Program-made: the position numbers and the translations under genes
Shown: in pieces, positions 1 to 6,347 of the stretch
How the letters are laid out: each line of letters opens with the position of its first letter
How positions within the stretch are numbered: the first letter of the stretch is position 1
NCBI GenBank assembly: GCA_020854975.1
Contig: JAHKLQ010000156.1
Span: 1 to 6,347 of the forward strand
DNA: 6,347 bases
Direction: 5' to 3'
DNA from: Methanobacterium sp.
GTDB lineage: Archaea; Methanobacteriota; Methanobacteria; Methanobacteriales; Methanobacteriaceae
Notes under the pieces: model-generated
The model's input: the letters and a program-made list of their open reading frames with translations, nothing else
Database searches by the model: none
Told to the model about the DNA's origin: nothing

Positions 1-421
1 TATCCACTATCTGACCAGCAGTCTGCTGACTAATGGCCTGACCACACTGGTGACAGTGGGGGGTACCAATACGGGCAAAAAGTAATCTTAAGTAATCGTA
101 TATTTCAGTTACAGTCCCCACTGTGGAACGGGGGTTCATCCGGGTGGTTTTCTGGTCGATGGAGATGGCAGGGGATAATCCTTCAATGTAATCCACTTCT
201 GGTTTTTTCATCTGCCCCAGAAACTGCCGGGCATAGGCAGAGAGTGATTCCACATAACGCCTCTGTCCTTCAGCATAAATAGTGTCAAATGCCAGGGAAG
301 ACTTCCCAGAACCACTGATTCCAGTTATCACCACGAATTGATCCCTGGGGATTTCCAAGTCAATATTTTTAAGATTGTGCTCCCTGGCACCCTTAATTAA
401 AATTTTATCTTTCTTGTTCAT
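1..421 (-). CDS. uvrA: UvrA, excinuclease ABC subunit A (N-terminal 140 residues; runs off the left edge)
   Basis: UvrA is the ABC-type ATPase that scans DNA for damage and loads UvrB in nucleotide excision repair in the cytoplasm. The translated 140 residues align by eye with the start of bacterial UvrA. An ABC N-terminal strand ([19 protein letters not shown]) is followed by Walker [10 protein letters not shown] at residues 34-42 with Lys40. Next come the UvrA signature stretches [50 protein letters not shown], and a Cys-x2-Cys pair (C123, C126) that opens the first zinc module. The ATG at 421-419 is chosen because GAAGGAG lies about 10 bases upstream and the MNKKDKI start matches family length. 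It lies downstream of uvrB on the same strand with a 116-base spacer, so it is probably co-transcribed, possibly with its own promoter. The family (about 940 residues) is truncated only by the window edge. Confidence 0.97.
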   Translation of the reverse strand, partial: MNKKDKILIKGAREHNLKNIDLEIPRDQFVVITGISGSGKSSLAFDTIYAEGQRRYVESLSAYARQFLGQMKKPEVDYIEGLSPAISIDQKTTRMNPRSTVGTVTEIYDYLRLLFARIGTPHCHQCGQAISQQTAGQIVD

Positions 422-438
422 TAATCTGAAACTCCTTC
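422..438 (-). promoter_or_regulatory. uvrA ribosome binding site within a duplicated 15-base segment
   Basis: Read on the minus strand, GAAGGAG (complement of 432-438) stands about 10 bases ahead of the uvrA ATG and is a good match to the archaeal and bacterial anti-Shine-Dalgarno sequence. The surrounding 15 bases (424-438) are an exact copy of 544-558, the last coding bases of uvrB. Confidence 0.75.
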
Positions 439-525
439 TATAATCTGAAAACAAATTCTACTGGTCCAATTATTCTATTAATTTCGATACTATTTTAGTT
501 TCTTCTAGTTATTCCCTGAGTTTAA

Positions 526-535
526 TTTTTATATT
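526..535 (-). promoter_or_regulatory. possible internal TATA-like element for uvrA
   Basis: On the minus strand the spacer just after the uvrB stop reads AATATAAAAA, which resembles an archaeal TATA box. A start site about 25 bases downstream would fall near position 500 and give uvrA a leader of roughly 80 bases. The spacer is AT-rich throughout, so a chance match is quite possible. uvrA may simply be read through from uvrB. Confidence 0.3.
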
Positions 536-537
536 GA

Positions 538-2496
<1,959 letters not shown>

Positions 2497-2501
2497 TTAT
2501 C

Positions 2502-2509
2502 AATCCTCT
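2502..2509 (-). promoter_or_regulatory. uvrB ribosome binding site
   Basis: The minus-strand sequence AGAGGATT lies just upstream of the uvrB ATG, with GAGGAT ending 6 bases before it. The same octamer precedes the uvrC TTG codon, which supports both start choices. Confidence 0.6.
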
Positions 2510-2522
2510 CGGCAAAAACAAA

Positions 2523-2536
2523 ATGTTAATTAACAT
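2523..2536. promoter_or_regulatory. perfect 14-bp palindrome in the uvrB leader, candidate operator
   Basis: ATGTTAATTAACAT is its own reverse complement over all 14 bases and ends 27 bases ahead of the uvrB start codon. If the TATA-like sequence at 2541-2548 is used, the palindrome sits between that box and the transcription start, which suits a repressor. No regulator is identified. AT-richness makes short palindromes common, but a perfect 14-mer here is notable. Confidence 0.45.
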
Positions 2537-2540
2537 CTTC

Positions 2541-2550
2541 GTTATATCAT
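2541..2550 (-). promoter_or_regulatory. candidate TATA box for uvrB
   Basis: The minus strand reads TTTTATGATATAAC across this site, resembling an archaeal TATA element. A start about 25 bases downstream would fall near 2517-2520, leaving a leader of about 22 bases that includes the ribosome binding site. The alternating TA run at 2586-2595 (TTATATATAT on this strand) is a rival box that would give a leader near 70 bases. Confidence 0.4.
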
Positions 2551-2585
2551 AAAATTAGATTACAATAATTCTATCATTACTATCC

Positions 2586-2595
2586 ATATATATAA
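2586..2595. promoter_or_regulatory. alternating AT tract, TATA-like on both strands
   Basis: ATATATATAA lies in the middle of the uvrB/uvrC divergent spacer. It could act as a TATA box in either direction, best for uvrB by distance (start site near 2565). For uvrC it would give a leader of about 135 bases, so the box at 2672-2680 is preferred for that gene. Confidence 0.3.
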
Positions 2596-2623
2596 TGCAC
2601 TGATCTATGAACTGTTCGTATTT

Positions 2624-2639
2624 CATCTACTTATAGATG
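2624..2639. repeat. inverted repeat, 6-base arms with 4-base spacer
   Basis: CATCTA and TAGATG are exact reverse complements separated by CTTA. The element lies near the centre of the divergent spacer, between the candidate promoters. It could be a protein site or a weak hairpin in a long leader; arms of this length in AT-rich DNA may also arise by chance. Confidence 0.35.
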
Positions 2640-2671
2640 CATGACTTACTTAAGATATTAATCCACATTTA

Positions 2672-2680
2672 AATTATAAA
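2672..2680 (+). promoter_or_regulatory. candidate TATA box for uvrC
   Basis: The sequence TTTAAATTATAAAATA around this site is the best TATA match upstream of uvrC. Transcription would begin near 2700-2705, giving a leader of about 50 bases. That leader would contain the repeated inverted-repeat element at 2707-2742 and the Shine-Dalgarno at 2744. Confidence 0.45.
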
Positions 2681-2706
2681 ATATTCATCTCATTTAAATT
2701 AATTAA

Positions 2707-2742
2707 TAAATGATTTCATTAGATTAAATGATTTCATTTAAT
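2707..2742. repeat. tandem inverted-repeat element in the uvrC leader, candidate operator
   Basis: TAAATGATTTCATT occurs exactly at 2707-2720 and 2725-2738, 18 bases apart. Each copy contains AATGA-TT-TCATT. The second copy extends to a perfect 9-base-arm inverted repeat, ATTAAATGA-TT-TCATTTAAT (2723-2742), that ends one base before the ribosome binding site. A further inverted half, TCATTTA, lies at 2690-2696. The spacing near two helical turns and dyad symmetry suggest binding of a dimeric repressor to two adjacent sites. Confidence 0.55.
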
Positions 2743-2743
2743 C

Positions 2744-2751
2744 AGAGGATT
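2744..2751 (+). promoter_or_regulatory. uvrC ribosome binding site that selects the TTG start
   Basis: AGAGGATT stands 4 bases ahead of TTG at 2756 and 13 bases ahead of the in-frame ATG at 2765. The same octamer precedes uvrB. Spacing therefore favours TTG, although ATG remains possible. Confidence 0.6.
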
Positions 2752-2755
2752 CATT

Positions 2756-4552
2756 TTGTCAACTATGATTACCAACCCCAATGATCTACCTGAAAAACCA
2801 GGCGTATATCTCCTTAAAGATGTTCATGATAAAATTTTGTACGTGGGCAAAGCTAAATCTCTAAAAAAAAGGGTTAAAAGTTACTTTAAAGATGAACTGG
2901 AAGATCCTAAGACACGTATTTTAATGCGCCAATTTCATCATTTAGATTACCTGGTGACTGATACAGAGAAAGAAGCCCTGATTTTAGAGTCTAACCTCAT
3001 AAAGAAACATTTACCTCGTTATAATATACGTTTAAAGGATGATAAACGTTATCCTTATATTAAAATTACTTCTGAAGATTATCCTCGTCTTTTAATTACT
3101 CGAAATCTCAGGGAAGATAATTCTTATTATTATGGGCCCTTCACTGATGTTACCTCTGTTCGGAGCATTCTAAAATTGTTAAAGCCAGTATTTCGCCTTC
3201 GGGATTGTAAACGTATGGATGGTCCCTGTCTCAACTATCAGATCGATCTATGTCCTGCACCCTGCACTGGTAAATTGACCAAAGAGGAATACCAGGAAAA
3301 TGTGGAAAAAGTTAAAATGTTCCTGGAAGGCAGGCACACAGAGGTACTGGATCTTTTAAAAAAGGAAATGGAACACGCTGCAGCAAATCAGGACTATGAA
3401 AAAGCAGCAGTTATAAGGGATCAGTTACTCTCACTGGGAGAGGTGATGGAAAAACAGAAGATGGAATTCAACCGCAACCTTGATCAAGATGTTATAGCTC
3501 TATCCAATGATGGTGAAATTGTAGTAGTGGTTGTTTTCAGAGTTAGAGATGGTAAAATCATGGGAAAAGAGGATTTTCTCATGGAAGGGGCCCAGGAAAA
3601 CACTCCCCAGGAAATATTAGCTGCTTTCATTAAACAATACTATTCAGGACCCCGACAAGTACCATCGGAAATTCTCCTCCCGGTAATGATCCAAGATAAA
3701 AAACTTATTGTTAAATGGCTTTCAGATAAAATTGGTGCCGAAATGGAAGGTATGGATTCAAAACAAGTTCAAAAATCTTCTGCAGTATCTTTAAGAGTAC
3801 CTGAAGAAGGTTTAGAGTATCGTCTCCTTCAAATGGTAACCAAAAATGCTAATCTCATTTTAAATCATCATAAACAGTCCAGAGGAGCTTTACTTGATTT
3901 AAAAAATTACCTGGGAATTCCTAGAATTCCTCGCCGCATCGAAGCATTTGATATATCTAATCTGGGAGGGAAAATGGCAGTTGCCTCCATGGTGGTATTT
4001 GAAGATGGTAAAGCCAAAAAAAATCATTATAGAAAATATAAACTTAAAACTCCTGGTCCGGATGATTATGCTATGATGCGAGAAGTGCTTACCAGAAGAT
4101 ATGAGAAATTAGCCCGTGAAGGTGGAACACCACCTGAATTAGTGGTGGTTGATGGTGGTAGAGGACAATTAAATATAGCAACAGATGTTTTGAATTCATT
4201 AAACATAAAAACAGGTGTAATAGGTTTAGCTAAAGAATTTGAACAGGTTTTCATTCCTGAAATTCCCATTCCCATTATTTTACCATCTAACTCCCCAGCA
4301 TTACATCTCCTGCAAAGAGTACGGGATGAAGCCCATAGATTCGCAGTTACCTATCATAAAAATTTAAGACAAAAAAACCTGCAAACTTCGCCCCTGGATG
4401 GAATTCCAGGCATTGGACCTAAACGTAAAATGAATTTATTAAGACATTTTGGTGACCTTGAATCCATCCAAAAAGCCAATGCTGATGAAATAGCTGATGT
4501 TAATGGTATAAATAGAAAATTAGCCCTTGAAATATATAATTATCTTCATTAG
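2756..4552 (+). CDS. uvrC: UvrC, excinuclease ABC subunit C (dual-incision endonuclease)
   Basis: UvrC joins the UvrB-DNA complex and cuts 3' then 5' of the lesion. The 598-residue product is full length (E. coli 610). The N-terminal GIY-YIG nuclease has PGVYLLK (15-21), LYVGKAK (28-34), Arg39 and metal-binding Glu78 in [11 protein letters not shown] four-cysteine cluster follows (C151, C158, C166, C170 within [10 protein letters not shown] and LCPAPC), corresponding to the [4Fe-4S] ligands reported in bacterial UvrC. A UVR domain spans about 202-237 ([12 protein letters not shown]) and pairs with UvrB. The RNase H-like 5' nuclease has Asp399 (FDIS), Asp466 (VVVDGGRGQ) and His527 (RDEAHRF). 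Helix-hairpin-helix repeats fill 547-598 ([19 protein letters not shown]). Start is TTG at 2756, by ribosome-site spacing; ATG at 2765 is the alternative. Sampled lines show about 30-40% GC, lower than uvrB. Confidence 0.98.
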   Translation: MSTMITNPNDLPEKPGVYLLKDVHDKILYVGKAKSLKKRVKSYFKDELEDPKTRILMRQFHHLDYLVTDTEKEALILESNLIKKHLPRYNIRLKDDKRYPYIKITSEDYPRLLITRNLREDNSYYYGPFTDVTSVRSILKLLKPVFRLRDCKRMDGPCLNYQIDLCPAPCTGKLTKEEYQENVEKVKMFLEGRHTEVLDLLKKEMEHAAANQDYEKAAVIRDQLLSLGEVMEKQKMEFNRNLDQDVIALSNDGEIVVVVVFRVRDGKIMGKEDFLMEGAQENTPQEILAAFIKQYYSGPRQVPSEILLPVMIQDKKLIVKWLSDKIGAEMEGMDSKQVQKSSAVSLRVPEEGLEYRLLQMVTKNANLILNHHKQSRGALLDLKNYLGIPRIPRRIEAFDISNLGGKMAVASMVVFEDGKAKKNHYRKYKLKTPGPDDYAMMREVLTRRYEKLAREGGTPPELVVVDGGRGQLNIATDVLNSLNIKTGVIGLAKEFEQVFIPEIPIPIILPSNSPALHLLQRVRDEAHRFAVTYHKNLRQKNLQTSPLDGIPGIGPKRKMNLLRHFGDLESIQKANADEIADVNGINRKLALEIYNYLH

Positions 4553-4588
4553 GACTATAATGGATTACAAACTCCTCTTTAAATGTGA

Positions 4589-4594
4589 TTTTTT
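4589..4594 (+). terminator. possible U-tract terminator after uvrC
   Basis: Six consecutive T residues lie 37 bases after the uvrC stop, in the spacer before the response regulator gene. Archaeal RNA polymerase commonly terminates at U-rich tracts without a hairpin. No stem precedes it, so confidence is low. Confidence 0.3.
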
Positions 4595-4612
4595 CGGATA
4601 AATAATAATAAA

Positions 4613-4621
4613 TCTTATATG
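4613..4621 (+). promoter_or_regulatory. candidate TATA box for the response regulator gene
   Basis: TCTTATATG preceded by an A-rich stretch (AATAATAATAAA) resembles an archaeal BRE/TATA pair. The start site would fall near 4640-4646, about 32 bases before the response regulator ATG and very close to the ATG of a 13-codon upstream ORF at 4643. Confidence 0.4.
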
Positions 4622-4667
4622 TTTCAAATTAAAGAGATAACTATGGATAACGATTATATTTTTTTAT

Positions 4668-4673
4668 GGGGAG
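4668..4673 (+). promoter_or_regulatory. response regulator ribosome binding site
   Basis: GGGGAG ends only 3 bases before ATG at 4677, shorter than usual. The reading frame has a TAA at 4638 and no other start codon between it and 4677, so this ATG is the best start despite the tight spacing. The next in-frame ATG would be residue 17, inside the receiver domain. Confidence 0.55.
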
Positions 4674-4676
4674 AAC

Positions 4677-5975
<1,299 letters not shown>

Positions 5976-5989
5976 TCTAAATAAAATCC

Positions 5990-5994
5990 TTTTT
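5990..5994 (+). terminator. possible U-tract terminator after the response regulator gene
   Basis: Five T residues (CCTTTTTG) lie 15 bases after the stop codon. This would fit a short archaeal U-tract terminator and argue that the KaiC-like gene has its own promoter. The tract is short and no hairpin precedes it. Confidence 0.25.
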
Positions 5995-6067
5995 GTGATT
6001 AACAAAATATAGAAAATTGGTAATTCAATGTGTAGTAATACAGTAAGGATATTAACCTGAAGATAGG

Positions 6068-6077
6068 ATATAATATT
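6068..6077 (+). promoter_or_regulatory. candidate TATA box for the KaiC-like gene
   Basis: GGATATAATATTTG contains ATATAATATT with purines upstream, similar to an archaeal BRE/TATA. A start site near 6098-6102 would leave a leader of about 38 bases that includes the GGGGG ribosome site. This suggests separate transcription from the response regulator gene, but read-through is not excluded. Confidence 0.4.
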
Positions 6078-6124
6078 TGTAATGAAGTAATAATTTAATT
6101 GATTTAGCCTATAACCTAGTATTA

Positions 6125-6130
6125 GGGGGT
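6125..6130 (+). promoter_or_regulatory. ribosome binding site that selects the TTG start of the KaiC-like gene
   Basis: AGGGGGT (6124-6130) lies 7 bases ahead of TTG at 6138. An in-frame TAG at 6132-6134 excludes any longer start, and no ATG or GTG occurs in frame before the Walker A motif. Confidence 0.6.
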
Positions 6131-6137
6131 TTAGTCT

Positions 6138-6347
6138 TTGGAACGAATAAAAACAGGAATCGAAGGAATTGACCAGTTTACAGGTGGACTTCCCCGAGGG
6201 AAAACTATACTCATCACTGGCGACGCAGGTTCAGGTAAAACCATATTTGGGCTACAATTCGCCTTAACCAGCTGCCAACAAAATCTAAAAACAGTTTACA
6301 TCACTACTGAGGAGGATTCTAAGGATCTTTTCATCCAAGGTGAAACA
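6138..6347 (+). CDS. KaiC/RadA-like RecA-superfamily ATPase (N-terminal 70 residues; runs off the right edge)
   Basis: The first 70 residues match the start of a KaiC-type ATPase domain. The KaiC signature [17 protein letters not shown] (6-22) leads into Walker A GDAGSGKT at 28-35 with Lys34, then an amphipathic helix ([10 protein letters not shown]) and the strand VYITTEED, in which Glu58-Glu59 correspond to the paired catalytic glutamates of KaiC domains. Known roles of archaeal members are signalling and regulation through ATP-driven oligomers; the related RadA/RadB acts in recombination. The short N-terminus with TGxxGxD directly at residue 6 favours KaiC over RadA, which has a helix-hairpin-helix domain first. 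The start is TTG, set by the upstream stop and the G-rich ribosome site. It follows the response regulator gene on the same strand. The number of ATPase domains and any fused sensor domain cannot be seen. Confidence 0.88.
   Translation, partial: MERIKTGIEGIDQFTGGLPRGKTILITGDAGSGKTIFGLQFALTSCQQNLKTVYITTEEDSKDLFIQGET

Noticed and set aside
2707..2742. CRISPR-like or phage attachment repeat in the uvrC leader
   Set aside because: Only two copies of 14 bases with a 4-base gap; dyad symmetry and position point to a regulatory site, and no integrase or cas gene is present.
6138..6347. RadA or RadB recombinase as identity of the right-edge ATPase
   Set aside because: RadA would carry an N-terminal helix-hairpin-helix domain before the ATPase core. 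The TGIEGID and TTEED motifs fit KaiC-like proteins better, though only 70 residues are visible.

Overview
The window reads as chromosomal DNA of a mesophilic methanogenic archaeon, most likely in or near Methanobacterium. Three things point there: very AT-rich intergenic spacers with archaeal-type TATA boxes and U-tracts, a REC-PAS response regulator ending in a cysteine-rich output domain that I associate with methanogens, and a KaiC/RadA-like ATPase next to it. The genus is an inference; no rRNA or other phylogenetic marker is present.

Left part (1-4552) is a complete-looking bacterial-type nucleotide excision repair locus. On the minus strand lie uvrB (538-2496) and, downstream of it, the 5' portion of uvrA (1-421, running off the left edge). 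On the plus strand, diverging from uvrB, lies uvrC (2756-4552), which begins with TTG. UvrA finds the lesion and loads UvrB; UvrB verifies it; UvrC cuts on both sides. Between uvrB and uvrC is a 259-base, highly AT-rich divergent control region with TATA-like boxes. It holds a perfect 14-bp palindrome in the uvrB leader, an 18-bp-spaced repeated inverted-repeat element in the uvrC leader, and a small hairpin-like inverted repeat between them. These are the best candidates for undescribed regulatory signals here.

Right part (4677-6347) is a signalling block. A 432-residue response regulator (REC, PAS, Cys-rich C-terminal output domain, no recognisable DNA-binding domain) is followed after 162 bases by the start of a KaiC-like RecA-superfamily ATPase, which also starts with TTG and is cut by the right edge. 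The two may work in one signalling pathway, but this rests only on adjacency.

I see no mobile element, CRISPR array, tRNA or rRNA. No gene-free stretch exceeds 300 bases. The longest is 2497-2755, described above. The core genes are all recognisable families, so no wholly novel system is evident; the interest lies in the output domain, the RR/KaiC pairing and the uvr regulatory sequences.
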